A DNA stretch of 64,000 nucleotides. Origin: CAWDDA01 sp963813345 (GTDB taxonomy: Bacteria; Acidobacteriota; Blastocatellia; RBC074). Below are positions 18,909-28,775 of this stretch, in pieces. The notes beneath the pieces were generated by a model that worked only from the letters and a program-made list of their open reading frames with translations, was not told where the DNA came from and did not search any database. Position numbers and translations under genes: made by a program. The stretch is from positions 1 to 64,000 of the forward strand of contig CAWEYR010000019.1 of the NCBI GenBank assembly GCA_963813345.1, in the 5' to 3' direction. Position 1 is the first letter of the stretch. Every line of letters starts with the position of its first letter.

Positions 18909-19557
18909 CGCGCTGGCCGCGCTCCTGGTTCTAACCGTCAACGCCCAGAGCAGCCGGCCGAGCAGCCGGATGGATGTTGTCGATCGGGTTCTTGCCACCG
19001 TGAACGGCGAAGTCGTGACCGAGAGCGATGTTCGCTGGGAGCTCGCGCTTGATCCGGAAGTCGATCCTCTTGATCTGAGCCTCGAGAATCGACGGTCGAT
19101 GCTTGAGCGCGTAATCGACCAGCGCATTCTCATTCAGGAAGCGTCAAAGGTCCCGCAGAATCCGCCTACTGACGAACAGGTTCAGCAGTACATCAGAAGC
19201 ACTTTCATCGAGCGGTTCGCGTCCGCTGAGGCGTTTCGCGCGCGTATCCGTAAGGTTGGCCTCGATATGGCGACGGTGCGGGACATAGTTTCACGACGTC
19301 TCACATTGCTTAAGTACGTCGACTTCAGATTCAGGTCATTCGTAATCGTTCAGCCAGACGAAATCGAGCGTTACTACAACGAAGTCGCTCTTCCGCGGAT
19401 GAAGAATCGCGGCGGCAACGTTCGCTCACTTGAGGAAATGCGTTCGCAGATCGAGACCACCCTGGCGGGCGAAAAGATCAACGCCGATCTCGATCGTTTC
19501 CTCGACGAAGCCCGCGCGCGGGCTCAGATAGTCAGATTGGCGGAACTAAAACAGTAA
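18874..19557 (+). CDS. SurA N-terminal domain protein, exported chaperone-like
   Basis: A 227-residue protein with a signal peptide ('LSALAALLVLTVNAQS'). It has the SurA_N pattern 'VDRVLATVNGEVVTESDVRW' and 'ERVIDQRILIQEASK', then a long helical segment. The parvulin PPIase domains of full SurA are absent. A periplasmic chaperone role for outer-membrane proteins is plausible. The start at 18874 lies inside the aldolase gene. The stop TAA (19555-19557) is the first codon of the family D hairpin. Confidence 0.82.
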   Translation: MFISRLKSQWLSALAALLVLTVNAQSSRPSSRMDVVDRVLATVNGEVVTESDVRWELALDPEVDPLDLSLENRRSMLERVIDQRILIQEASKVPQNPPTDEQVQQYIRSTFIERFASAEAFRARIRKVGLDMATVRDIVSRRLTLLKYVDFRFRSFVIVQPDEIERYYNEVALPRMKNRGGNVRSLEEMRSQIETTLAGEKINADLDRFLDEARARAQIVRLAELKQ

Positions 19558-19650
19558 CCACGGAACACACGGAAAGAGTCGGAAAAACACGGAACTTGAT
19601 TATGTCGATTCCGTGTCGTTCCGTGCTTGTTTCCGTGTGTTCCGTGGTTA
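19555..19650. repeat. Hairpin repeat, family D (TAACCACGGAACACACGG...)
   Basis: A 96-base inverted repeat opening with TAACCACGGAACACACGGAA and closing with its complement, with nested CACGGAA units inside. It fits exactly between two convergent genes. Its first TAA stops the SurA-like gene, and the TAA on the other strand stops the PIG-L gene. A second copy is at 47381-47480. It probably acts as a two-way terminator or mRNA 3' stabiliser. Confidence 0.9.
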
Positions 19651-22296
19651 TTCTTTCGCTTTTGACAAACTTACGAGATTCGCGAACATTCGATAGGCGC
19701 CGGGGACTCCTGCCGGAAGTTGCCGGAACCACGCGTAGCCGGTAAAGACGTAGTTCCCTTTTCCGACCTTTGTGATCAGTTGCCCGCCGAGTTGCTTTCG
19801 TCCCGCCTCGTCTACGGAACCCAGAAGCGACGTGTATCGTGAATCCCATTCGTTGAGGAAGTAGAGCCCGCGTTCCTGAACCCAGCCCTTCCAGTCGTCT
19901 TCGGTGATCTTATTCGGAAAGCGGAACAGTGGATGATCCGGAACAAGCATCTCGACCGGCGCCTTCTCGTCGGTGACGCGATTGTTGCCGTCCATCTTCA
20001 CCGGATACGGCGCGAAGTTACCTCGCACAAACTCGGTCTTGTTGTATTGAACGATCAGCGTTCCACCATCATTCACGTAATCCAGGAGCCTGCGGTTGTT
20101 GGCGATCACATCATCGCGCACTTCGTAGACGCGTATTCCGAGAACGATCGTGTCGTACTTCGAAAGCTGGCCCGACAGAAGTTCTGATTCATCGATGAGT
20201 TTGACGTCGACTCCAAGCTGCTTCAAAGCCTCGGGGCCATCATCACCGCTGCCCATGACATAACCGACTCTAAGACCCGGGGCGACTTTGACGTCGAACA
20301 ACTCGATCTTCGATTTTGCCTCGTAATAGACAAGATGCTTCTCGATGTGCGGATACGAAATGGCGGTGAAACCGCGCGTAAACTTGCGACCCGCTGATTC
20401 GGCCATCGCACGCAAATCAAAGCTGCCTGATACTCCAGGTGGAACGGTGATTCTGAACTGTCGCAAGGTCTTCTCACCGGGTCGAGTGAATTCGAGCGGC
20501 CGCGAGTCGTTCTCGACTTTGAACCCGGTAGGCATCAGGAGTTTTACCTCGCCGGTGGTCGAGGTGCGCGCGTTATGAGTGACCTCTACTGCCACGTTAC
20601 GTGTCCGGTCTTGCGAGCCTGACGGAACGATCAGGAGGTTAGGCTGCAGACTGAGAGTCAGGGCAGGCGCCACTTTGAGATCGCGCCGAATTTCCCCAAA
20701 CGTCTTGTCCGAGAAACGATATTCAACCGTCTGTTTTAAGGTAACGGTTTCGCCGGCAAGTGCGAGGTCTACCTGAGCCGTAAGTCGCGGGGGAGCGAAT
20801 GGAAGCGTCCGCGGCATAGTCTGGTCCCAGTCGAACTGATCACGAGTTCGCTCGCGGCGAAGCCAGTATGGTTCGGTAACGGGCTCATCGGCAGGTACGG
20901 TCACTCGCAATCGACTCAGCTCGTCCGGCCGCTCACGCTGCCGCATTCCCGGCTGAGGGCCCGCGCCTTGTTCGGTATCGGACGGAAGCTGCTCGATCTT
21001 CCAGCTGGCAGGAGCAACCAGTTTGATCTGTGACTTTGCTCCTCCGTTCTCTCCGCCCTTTGCAAGGTTGAGGTAGACATTTACCGTAACGTCCAGCGAT
21101 TCGCCGGGAGTTACGATTTCAGTGTTCGCCAGCGCGTCAACGACTATACCGTGCGCCTTGATTAGCGAGTCACTGAACTCGAATTCCTTGCGGTCGAGAA
21201 TGCACTTCAGATTCGCGCGAGAGATGGCATCGAGATCGCCGATCGCCGCTTTGAGTTTTCGGACTTCGCGCAATCCGGCGGCGAGGTGAGGCGCAATCGT
21301 CGATGGAGCATCAGCACGAAATTCGCTCGCGGCCCGCCGAGCCGCCTGGGAAATGATCTTGAGCGAGGGGAGAAGAGCATCGCCTTTTGTTCCTGCCAGC
21401 TTCGCGGCTCCCTCGATCGATGTATCGATTCCCGCGAAGACACTCGTCTCGCGATCAGTCACCGGCACCGAGCTTTCGATGCGCGGGAACGAACGCACCG
21501 CAGAACCGCGCGGCTGGATCATCCCGAAGTCTTGAGAGCGATGGCGGCTGCGCCCATCAGCAGCCAGCTCCGCGTAGGATCTGCCAAGGACCGCATCGAA
21601 TTGACCTACATCAAATACTGCTGCGGGCCCTTGAGCCTGGGCAAAGACGCGGCCGTAGACCTTGAGCACGCGCCAGGGCTCGAGTCCTTCTTTGATCTGC
21701 TCAGGAAACCGCGCCGGATCGGCGGCCGCCTTAATCGCTTCAGGCGTGAGCATTCCGGCGGCCTGATGCTGACCGTGACCATCCCTCGAAGTACCACTGA
21801 AGCCATTGACGACCACCATCGGACGCATGGTTCGAATGACACGCACAATGTCACTGAGGACTTCTTCTTTGTTCCATTTCGCCAGGGTCTCTTCGACTGA
21901 CCGTGTAAATCCAAAGTCGTAGGCGCGCGTAAAATATTGTTCGGCTCCATCGAGTTTGCGCGCGGCGAGCAGCTCTTCAGTTCTGACGATCCCGAGAAGC
22001 TCTCCCAATTCGGGTCCGATCCCGTTCTGTCCGCCCTCGCCGCGGTTGACCGAAAGATAGGCGACTCGCGCGCCGAGTCCGCGGGCAGCATAAGCGAGCA
22101 GTTCCGTGCTTTCATCATCGGGATGAGCAGCCGTGTGAAGCAGGCTCGCGATCGTCTGCAACCGCCTCAATGACAGAGCGAGCCCCGAGATGCCGCGGTC
22201 TTCGGATGCCGGCCTTGTGTCGCCAATGACGTAAGCCCCCGGCATCGCAGGGAGCAACAAAAGAATGAGCAAAAGGCAGCAGAGCGTTTTCTTCAT
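19648..22296 (-). CDS. PIG-L family deacetylase with large C-terminal extension, exported
   Basis: An 882-residue protein with a signal peptide ('TLCCLLLILLLLPAMPG'). The N-terminal LmbE/PIG-L domain has the zinc and catalytic motif 'TAAHPDDESTELL' and the second box 'RDGHGQHQAAGM'; such enzymes remove N-acetyl groups from GlcNAc-like sugars. The middle holds beta-sandwich domains ('ESLDVTVNVYLNLAKG', 'NVAVEVTHNARTSTTGEV'). The end resembles a ThuA/GATase-like fold ('YDTIVLGIRVYEVRDDV', 'GGTLIVQYNKTEF'). It starts by ATGA overlap with the NagB-like gene, so they are translated together. A periplasmic or surface glycan substrate is likely. Confidence 0.87.
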   Translation of the reverse strand: MKKTLCCLLLILLLLPAMPGAYVIGDTRPASEDRGISGLALSLRRLQTIASLLHTAAHPDDESTELLAYAARGLGARVAYLSVNRGEGGQNGIGPELGELLGIVRTEELLAARKLDGAEQYFTRAYDFGFTRSVEETLAKWNKEEVLSDIVRVIRTMRPMVVVNGFSGTSRDGHGQHQAAGMLTPEAIKAAADPARFPEQIKEGLEPWRVLKVYGRVFAQAQGPAAVFDVGQFDAVLGRSYAELAADGRSRHRSQDFGMIQPRGSAVRSFPRIESSVPVTDRETSVFAGIDTSIEGAAKLAGTKGDALLPSLKIISQAARRAASEFRADAPSTIAPHLAAGLREVRKLKAAIGDLDAISRANLKCILDRKEFEFSDSLIKAHGIVVDALANTEIVTPGESLDVTVNVYLNLAKGGENGGAKSQIKLVAPASWKIEQLPSDTEQGAGPQPGMRQRERPDELSRLRVTVPADEPVTEPYWLRRERTRDQFDWDQTMPRTLPFAPPRLTAQVDLALAGETVTLKQTVEYRFSDKTFGEIRRDLKVAPALTLSLQPNLLIVPSGSQDRTRNVAVEVTHNARTSTTGEVKLLMPTGFKVENDSRPLEFTRPGEKTLRQFRITVPPGVSGSFDLRAMAESAGRKFTRGFTAISYPHIEKHLVYYEAKSKIELFDVKVAPGLRVGYVMGSGDDGPEALKQLGVDVKLIDESELLSGQLSKYDTIVLGIRVYEVRDDVIANNRRLLDYVNDGGTLIVQYNKTEFVRGNFAPYPVKMDGNNRVTDEKAPVEMLVPDHPLFRFPNKITEDDWKGWVQERGLYFLNEWDSRYTSLLGSVDEAGRKQLGGQLITKVGKGNYVFTGYAWFRQLPAGVPGAYRMFANLVSLSKAKE

Positions 22297-22772
22297 TTCA
22301 CTGTATCAAGGAAAAAAGTCGGAAGTTGGTTCAATCGATCAGCTTCAAGGCCGAAACCATCCATGTCTATGTTGGGGTCCATATTGCGGCTTGCGACCGC
22401 AAAGTCTCCGTTCTTTGTTTCGAAGAGCGCCGTGAAATTTCTGAGTGCAGCAACCGGATTCGGTGCATCCGCACGTGGAGCATAAAACTCTACGATCGGA
22501 ACGCGCGCTACGAGACGTTCGGTGATCCGGCTACGGAGCGAATCGGGAGCATCTCTGCCGAGACCCGCTCGTTCTCGCGCAAGGAATACTATCACCTGAG
22601 TCCAGTTAATATTGTCAGCGGCGACAAGCTGATCAAAAAACTCATCCGGAAGTCCGGAAGCCTCGATGACAACCACGGCACGTGAGCGTTCGGCGATCAG
22701 CCGTCGAAGCTCAAGAGCGACGATTGACGCGAGCACCTCCGGAGAGCTCACGGTATTTGACGTCTCAATCAC
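22293..22772 (-). CDS. NagB/6-phosphogluconolactonase-like protein, divergent
   Basis: About 159 residues from GTG 22772 (TTG 22808 is possible but abuts the divergent gene). 'VLASIVALELRRLIAERSRA' and 'DNINWTQVIVFLARERAGLG' recall the helix and 'W..V..F..DEY.GL' segment of glucosamine-6-phosphate isomerases and 6-phosphogluconolactonases. The usual GSTP loop is replaced by 'EASGLPDEF', the catalytic Asp by Arg, and the C-terminal third is missing. It is therefore probably inactive as an isomerase. Tight coupling to the PIG-L gene mirrors known links between the two folds. Family assignment is tentative. Confidence 0.5.
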   Translation of the reverse strand: MIETSNTVSSPEVLASIVALELRRLIAERSRAVVVIEASGLPDEFFDQLVAADNINWTQVIVFLARERAGLGRDAPDSLRSRITERLVARVPIVEFYAPRADAPNPVAALRNFTALFETKNGDFAVASRNMDPNIDMDGFGLEADRLNQLPTFFLDTVK

Positions 22773-22813
22773 AGTTTCAGAGAATTGTCGTGGGCTGAGG
22801 GGGAGCAAATCAA

Positions 22814-23308
22814 GTGGAGAGCGATAGCAAACAGCAGAAAGCGGAAGAAGCCGAGCTTTGGTGGAAGCACGCCTATGACGCGCAGATGCGCGGCGAGCTC
22901 GAAGTGGCTATTGGCCTCTACACCAAGTCGATCGAAATCGAGCCCACGGCTGAGGCGTATACGTTTCGCGGTTGGGTAAAGAGTTTTCAGGGACATCTCG
23001 ACGAAGCGATTGCCGATTGTCACAGAGCGATCGAAGTGGATCCTGAGTTCGGTAATCCCTACAACGATATTGGTGCCTACCTCATGCAACAGGGTGATAT
23101 GCGTGGCGCAGTACCCTGGCTGGAACGAGCGTTAAAAGCAAAGCGCTACGAGTGTTACTTCTATCCTCACTTCAACCTGGGGAGAATTTACGAGCAGTCG
23201 GGCGAGCTGACGCGCGCTATGAACTGCTACAAGGCGGCCTGGGATCTGAACAAGAATTATCAGGAGGCTTTGAACGGATTCAGACGCCTGCAGGCAAGAT
23301 TGAGTTAG
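22814..23308 (+). CDS. TPR repeat protein
   Basis: A 164-residue, soluble protein made of about three to four tetratricopeptide repeats ('GELEVAIGLYTKSIEIEP', 'GHLDEAIADCHRAIEVDPEF', 'GELTRAMNCYKAAWDLN'). GTG 22814 is preceded by a GGGGGAG stretch. It has no signal peptide, so a cytoplasmic adaptor role is likely. It is divergent from the NagB-like/PIG-L pair and is followed by a family B hairpin. Confidence 0.85.
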   Translation: MESDSKQQKAEEAELWWKHAYDAQMRGELEVAIGLYTKSIEIEPTAEAYTFRGWVKSFQGHLDEAIADCHRAIEVDPEFGNPYNDIGAYLMQQGDMRGAVPWLERALKAKRYECYFYPHFNLGRIYEQSGELTRAMNCYKAAWDLNKNYQEALNGFRRLQARLS

Positions 23309-23320
23309 GGGGGAAGTGGC

Positions 23321-23451
23321 TCAGTGGCCAGTGGTCAGTGGCCGGTGTATGGAGTTCAAGCTTCAGCTTGCTCTTCGCACGCTAGCTAGTTCAGAGCAAG
23401 CTGAAGCTTGAACTCCATACACTGGCCACTGACCACTGGCCACTGACCACT
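23321..23451. repeat. Hairpin repeat, family B with GTCAGTGGCCAGTG flanks
   Basis: Inner arms GGAGTTCAAGCTTCAGCTTGCTC and its complement; outer arms of tandem 'GGTCAGTGGCCAGTG' units. It sits between the convergent TPR gene and the TonB receptor gene of the B12 operon, where it could end both transcripts. Confidence 0.85.
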
Positions 23452-23458
23452 TCTTCTC

Positions 23459-25789
23459 CTATTTCTCTCCGCCTATCCTCAATCGAATCCCAGCGGAAAA
23501 GGTCAGGCGGTATGCGGGATAACCCAATACCTCCTGATAGTCATCGTTCAACAGGTTCTCGATACGGGCGAAGACTGTTGCGCGCCGCGACACGTTCCAC
23601 CCGCCGGCAAGATCGATTTTGGCGTAGCCCTGATTGGTTTCCTCTCTCGAAAACGTCACGGGATCGATATCGCGCCGCTCTCCGACTATCACACCCGAGA
23701 GATTTGCTTCGAAACGCTCGCCCATCCATGCCGCATTGAATGAACCCGAATGGCGGGGACGGCGAATCAGCGGAAGCCCGATTTCCGGATTCGGTATGAG
23801 CGAAAGCGTAAAGAAATCGATCACCGGCGCTGCCTCTGTCACCTTTGAATCAAGAAACATATACGTTCCATTGACCACAAACCGCCTCACAGGCCGATAC
23901 GTCGTCGTCAACTCGATTCCACGCGCGAATGCGCGATCGAAATTGACAAAGCTCGTCAACCGGCCGTCAGGAAGAGTGATCGGCCCGCCAAAGCTTGCCG
24001 GATCACCGACAAAAGCGATCTGATCGCGGAAGCGCCCATCAAACCAGGTAGTCTCAATCCGGACTCGCTCGTCAAAAAGAAGTTGATCGAATCCGATTTC
24101 GTAACTGCGTGACTGCTCCGGTTTGAGAGCGGGATTCCCGAGAAAGAATGGGCTCGGACTGAATGCTTCGAGCAACGTCGCAGCCTTGATGCCATTTCCA
24201 TAACCTGCATGAATCCGCGTCGCGCCGAAGGTATTGTTACCTTGCGATATGGTATAGCTGGCAGCAATTCTCGGTACGACCTTCGTTCCAAACCCCACCT
24301 CGCCCGTGATTGGCGCGGACCCGAGACTCGCCAGGATGCGCACCAGATCATCAGGCACGCTGGCCTGATTGTTCTCAACGCGCATGCCGACTACGACAGA
24401 CAAACGCGGTACAAGCGTGAACTGATCCTGAACAAAGAATCCGGTATTCCGACGGTCCGGAGCCACACGATTGCGTCCGTCAAAGTCGCTGACGAAGATT
24501 GCTCTCTCCTGCTCGAAATCGAGGCCCGCGGACACCAGATTCGATGCCGGGAGCGCAATATCGCTCTGGTAGCGAATTCCGCGCCGTCGCTGGTGATTGC
24601 TGAAGAATGAACGAAAATCGTTGAAGGCGAAGAACGTGTCAGGAGGAGTGTTTGATTGCGTCAAGTCCTGAGCCACCGGATCAAACCCCTTCTGATCCGT
24701 CTCGGCATAAACAAACGACACACTCTGATGCCAGATTCTTGTTGTCTGGTCGTCGAAACGCACACCTGTGACAATGCGGCGGCGTTCAGCGCGCTCATCC
24801 GGATCGGGATAGTAAACAGCAGTGGCTCCCGGGACGCCGAGACCTGAGTTCTCGCTCCTTGCCGTGAGGCGAAGTTGCGCGCGCGACCCGATCCTGTATC
24901 CAAGGTTTGCCGATGCCGTTCGATTGACATAGTCGTCGTTTCGATCGCGACCATTTGTCCCGAGATAACGCGAAACTGCCTGAATAATCGAACCGGCCGA
25001 AAGCCCCGGCAATGCCCACCCTCTCGCGGTTGAAACCAAAGCTTCCACCTTCTGCGGATATGTCAACCTCCGGAGTTTCGGTAGAACCGCGCCGCGTGAC
25101 AAATTGCAGAACGCCAGTCATTGCATCCGAACCGTAGAGAGCGCTCTGCGCGCCGCGCACAAGCTCGATGCGATCGGCGTTCTCTGTTGTCAGATCAGAG
25201 AAATCGAACGCTCCTCCCGCATCGTTGACGGGTACGCCATCGATAAGCACCTTGGTGTAATCCGATTCTCCTCCGCGAACGAACAGAGACGTCACACCGC
25301 CGCGGCGCGCCGACTGAACTACATTGGTTCCAGGCGCATTTCGCAAAGCATCGAGGACGCTTGGACGCTGGGAGCGGAGGAGATCACTCGCAGAGACCAC
25401 ATAGGTGCTGTTTGCACTCCTGCTGCTCTCGAATCCGTCCGCGTGTCCGAGACCAGTATTGAGTCGCGCACCGCGCTCAGATCGAGACGAATAGTGATCG
25501 ACGGGACGCCGGACTGGTCGAGTTTGATTTCCTGCGGACCGTTCGTCTGGATCAATCCTTCAGCGTCTACGGCAACGAAGTAGATTCCCGGCTCGAGACC
25601 TTCGATGCGAAACTCGCCTTGCTCACCTGTAAGCGTCTCACGAACGATGAATCCGCTCTGATTGCGCACTGAGACGCGAGCCGAGCGCAGAGCGGCTCCC
25701 TGCGAGTCGACTACTTTGCCGGCCACTTTGCCGGAAAGATCGCCGGCTTGCGTTGCAACAAACATGAGAAGTAAAAGAATCAGTTTCAT
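23459..25789 (-). CDS. BtuB-like TonB-dependent receptor with N-terminal CarboxypepD_reg domain (two frameshifts)
   Basis: About 775 residues when rejoined. Signal peptide and regulatory domain ('GKVAGKVVDSQGAALRSARV') are followed by the plug ('VLDALRNAPG', 'SLFVRGGESDYTKVLIDGVP', 'ELVRGAQSALYGSDAM') and a barrel ending 'AYRLTFSAGIRLRIGG'. The plug resembles vitamin B12 receptors (BtuB), and the gene is last in the riboswitch-led btu operon, four bases after btuD. Breaks occur near 25413 (probably -1) and 24970 (+1). The extra N-terminal domain is unlike E. coli BtuB. Confidence 0.85.
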
Positions 25790-25792
25790 TAG

Positions 25793-26563
25793 TCAGGTCC
25801 TCAAGTATGAAATTCTGGGATTGCCGCTTACCGGATGGCGATCGACAAGCAACGGTGCGTCGAAGCACTCGATGAGAAGGGGTTCGGTCATTACTTCTCG
25901 CGGCTCTCCAAATGCAATGAGCTTGCCGCCTTTGAGAAGGGCTATGCGATCGGCAAACTCAGCTGCGAGGTTGATTTCGTGGGTCACGAAAAGCACCGCC
26001 AGCGACCGATCAACTGCGAGCCTGCGAACAAGACTGAGCAGAGAAAGCTGATGCGCGATGTCAACGTTGGCTGTAGGCTCGTCGAGCAGCAACAGCTCGG
26101 GTTGCTGCGCGAGCGCTCGTGCAAGCACGATCCGCCGGCGCTCACCGCTCGAGAGCTCATCAAAGCGCCTGGCTGCGAATTGCGAAGCGTCCGTCGCATC
26201 CAACGACTCGATCGCGATGTTCAGATCGCCAGGTTTGTCGAATCCTATGGCACTCACGTGCGCATAGCGTCCTGCAAGGACATACTCAAGAGACGTCAGC
26301 GGGAAACGAACGTCACTTGTCTGGGATACCAGAGCGATTCTCCGTGCCGCCTCGCGGCGCGAAAGCTTCGCCACATCGCGACCATCGACAAGTGACTTAC
26401 CGCGCGCCGGCGCGAGCATTCCACAAGCGATTGCAAGCAACGTAGATTTGCCAGCGCCGTTTGGCCCCAGGAGAGCCACCACCTCCCCTGAGCGCACAGA
26501 CAACGTCACACCGCCAATTACCTCGTGCTCATAACTGAAGTGAATGTCGTCAAGCAAAAGCAT
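25793..26563 (-). CDS. btuD: ABC transporter ATP-binding protein, cobalamin/iron-siderophore type
   Basis: About 256 residues. Walker A 'LLGPNGAGKSTLLAIACG', signature 'DELSSGERRRIVLARAL', Walker B 'PELLLLDEPTANVDI' and the switch 'FVTHE' are all present. FecE/BtuD-type ATPases power import of cobalamin, heme or siderophores. ATG 26563 begins the conserved 'MLLLDDIHFSYEH'. It follows the permease gene after a 250-base gap filled by a repeat and precedes the receptor by three bases. The riboswitch upstream points to cobalamin. Confidence 0.9.
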   Translation of the reverse strand: MLLLDDIHFSYEHEVIGGVTLSVRSGEVVALLGPNGAGKSTLLAIACGMLAPARGKSLVDGRDVAKLSRREAARRIALVSQTSDVRFPLTSLEYVLAGRYAHVSAIGFDKPGDLNIAIESLDATDASQFAARRFDELSSGERRRIVLARALAQQPELLLLDEPTANVDIAHQLSLLSLVRRLAVDRSLAVLFVTHEINLAAEFADRIALLKGGKLIAFGEPREVMTEPLLIECFDAPLLVDRHPVSGNPRISYLRT

Positions 26564-26617
26564 AAGTACGAAATAACTAATCAGGCGCAATCACCGCGGA
26601 GCGGTGCAAGAACGTAG

Positions 26618-26782
26618 CCAGGGGTTGAGTCTTCGAAACCCCTGGACCGATTCCATTTGACCAATTGCATCCCGGAGGGATGCGAGACAACGCGAGGCGT
26701 CATGACTCCGCTCTCGCATCCCTCCGGGATGCACTCACTCTCTCACAATCCAACCAGGGGTTTCGAAGACTCAACCCCTGGC
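26618..26782. repeat. Nested inverted repeat, family E, inside the btu operon
   Basis: Outer arms CCAGGGGTTGAGTCTTCGAA (26618 on) and its complement ending at 26782; inner arms GCATCCCGGAGGGATGCGAG (about 26667) and CTCGCATCCCTCCGGGATGC (26713-26732). It lies between the btuC stop and the btuD start on the same transcript, so it could tune relative expression. I see no gene in 26564-26818. Confidence 0.85.
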
Positions 26783-26818
26783 TAGATCTTGGACGCCTCC
26801 GGCGTCATGCCCGCTTTC

Positions 26819-27819
26819 CTATCTCCTCTTCAGTAACAACCACATAAACAGAGGCGCTCCTACCAGCGCGGTAATCGCACCCGTCGGCAGCTCACGCGGC
26901 GCCAAAGCAACGCGCGCAATCGTATCTGCGAGCAGCACGAGGAGCGCACCACCCAGTGCCGCGCCTGGTATCACCAGCCGGTTGTCCGCACCGGCTGCCA
27001 GCCTTACGAGATGCGGCACAACCAGTCCCACATATCCGATAGCACCACCCGCGGAAACCGCAGCACCGGTCAGCAGCGACGCGGCCCCATAAACAATCCA
27101 GCGAACACGCGCAGTCTCGACACCAAGCGCGAATGCATCGCGTTCTCCAACCATCATCAGATTGAGAGCGCGCGACTGCGTCATCACGATTGCAACTCCC
27201 GCAACAAGAGATGCGAACACAAACGACAGGCCTTCCAGCGAACCGCTCGAAAGATCTCCAAGCAGCCACAACGTGATGTTCCGGAGCCGGATGTCATCAG
27301 CAAGCGAGGTAATCAGCGCGATCAATGACGAAAGGAAGGTCGAAATGATGACACCTGCGAGCACAAGCCTTGCCGGATCAGGGTCTCTTTTTCCCAATCT
27401 GTAGACGATCGCGCTCGCAGCTGCCGCGCCGGCAAAGCTCAAAAACGGCCGTGCCAGTGGAATATCACCGGCAAGCATGATTCCAAGAAGCGATCCGACA
27501 GCAGCACCGCCCGAAACTCCGAGAATGTAGGATCCGCAAGCGGATTGCGCAGCAGCGATTGGAACGATGCCCCGGAAACAGCCAGCGCGCCTCCAACGCA
27601 CAATGCGAGACCGATGCGAGGCAGGCGAAGGCCATAGATGATTGCTTCCTGCTCGCGCGTCAGTGAGCCTCGAAGAACGCTACCGAGCGAAATCGGTTCA
27701 CTTCCGAGCGCAAGCGCTATCAATGCGAACACCAGCACAAGCACGGCGAGCGTAGCGAGCGTCACGAGAGCACGACCTGCGGTGAGAAATCCCTTTGAGT
27801 TGGAATAGACGTTATCCAT
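26819..27819 (-). CDS. btuC: FecCD/BtuC-type ABC permease, -1 frameshift
   Basis: About 333 residues, eight to ten membrane helices. Family marks include 'YGLRLPRIGLALCVGGALAV', 'SGASFQSLLRNPLADP', 'LGVSGGAAVGSLLGI' and 'GFVGLVVPHLVR'-like 'GYVGLVVPHLVRLAAG'. The frame breaks near 27529: restoring one base after 'LADP' gives 'YILGVSGGA' as in homologs. Its ATG (27819) directly abuts the btuF stop. It should form the membrane channel for B12 together with the ATPase. Confidence 0.88.
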
Positions 27820-28728
27820 TCAGCGTTGGTGCAGGTCACGGGCGAGACCTTCGAGTCCCTCAACTATGCGCGGCCCGGGACGCGTAACCAGGTCAGGATT
27901 CACCCTCACGATTCTTTGCTTGCGAATAGCGGGTGTACTCGCAAACGTCTTTGCGAGCTCTTCATCCGAAGGTCCGACTCCACCGTGACTCGTTGGCGCG
28001 ACAATCACCTCCGGTGCTCGCGCAATCACTGTTTCAAGCGAGAATTGAGGGTAATCAGCCGTTTCACTTGCTGAGATCGAATTGCCTCCAGCGAGCGTCA
28101 GCAGATCGTTGATGAACGTGCGACTTCCAACCGTAATCAGCGGGCCGATCTGTAACACGTAAAGGACGCGCGGTCGCGGAAGATCGCGAACCTGCTCCTC
28201 GACCATTGAGATGCGCCGATCCATCGTGTCAGCCAGGGCGGTGGCCTTCTCCTCGGCGCCGATCACCTTGCCAAGGGCCCGTATCGAAGAGACAACTTCT
28301 CGAACAGTTCGCGGATCGGTCACATAGACAGGTATTGAAAGCTGATCCAGACGGCTCGTCATCCGTTCGAGCTGGCTCGACGTTGAAACAAGTACGAGGT
28401 CCGGTTTCAGGCTTATGATCTTCTCGAGATTGGGCTGGATCGTATCGCCAACCTTTTCCTTTTCGCGCGCAGCTGGAGGATAGTCGCAGTAGCTGGTAAC
28501 GCCTGCGAGGCGAATACCCTCATCAAGAGCGAAGACGATCTCAGTCAGGTTTGGCGCGAGCGACACAATACGTCGAGGTGGATGGGCAACTGTCACGCGC
28601 CGATCGAGAGCGTCGGTGAACTCGCGCGGTTGCTGGTCGACGCTGACGCCAACGTGAATGGGCGTCGAGCAGGCAATCTGAATCGCCAGTGCAGCGGCGA
28701 AAAGTATGCGGAGTGAGGCTCTAAGCAA
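27820..28728 (-). CDS. btuF: Cobalamin-type ABC substrate-binding lipoprotein
   Basis: About 302 residues. The start is taken as TTG 28728, which puts GAGG six bases upstream and begins a lipoprotein signal ('ILFAAALAIQIACS', lipobox IQIAC). A longer frame to 28848 would add 40 hydrophilic residues and run into the riboswitch. Periplasmic-binding motifs: 'PPRRIVSLAPNLTEIVFAL', 'VGDTIQPNLEKIISLKPDLV' and 'GGNSISASETADYPQFSLE'. It captures the corrinoid after outer-membrane passage and hands it to BtuCD. Confidence 0.88.
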   Translation of the reverse strand: MLRASLRILFAAALAIQIACSTPIHVGVSVDQQPREFTDALDRRVTVAHPPRRIVSLAPNLTEIVFALDEGIRLAGVTSYCDYPPAAREKEKVGDTIQPNLEKIISLKPDLVLVSTSSQLERMTSRLDQLSIPVYVTDPRTVREVVSSIRALGKVIGAEEKATALADTMDRRISMVEEQVRDLPRPRVLYVLQIGPLITVGSRTFINDLLTLAGGNSISASETADYPQFSLETVIARAPEVIVAPTSHGGVGPSDEELAKTFASTPAIRKQRIVRVNPDLVTRPGPRIVEGLEGLARDLHQR

Positions 28729-28734
28729 GAATGA

Positions 28735-28775
28735 CCTCGGACTGCTGTCTCCGGATCGGGAGCGCGCGTCCGAGG
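28735..28775 (-). promoter_or_regulatory. Hairpin masking the btuF ribosome binding site
   Basis: On the minus strand CCTCGGAC (28775-28768) can pair with GTCCGAGG (28742-28735), which contains the GAGG Shine-Dalgarno of the TTG start at 28728. An inner CTCC/GGAG stem strengthens it. It lies about 75 bases after the cobalamin aptamer, where an expression platform is expected, implying translational shut-off when B12 is bound. Confidence 0.65.
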
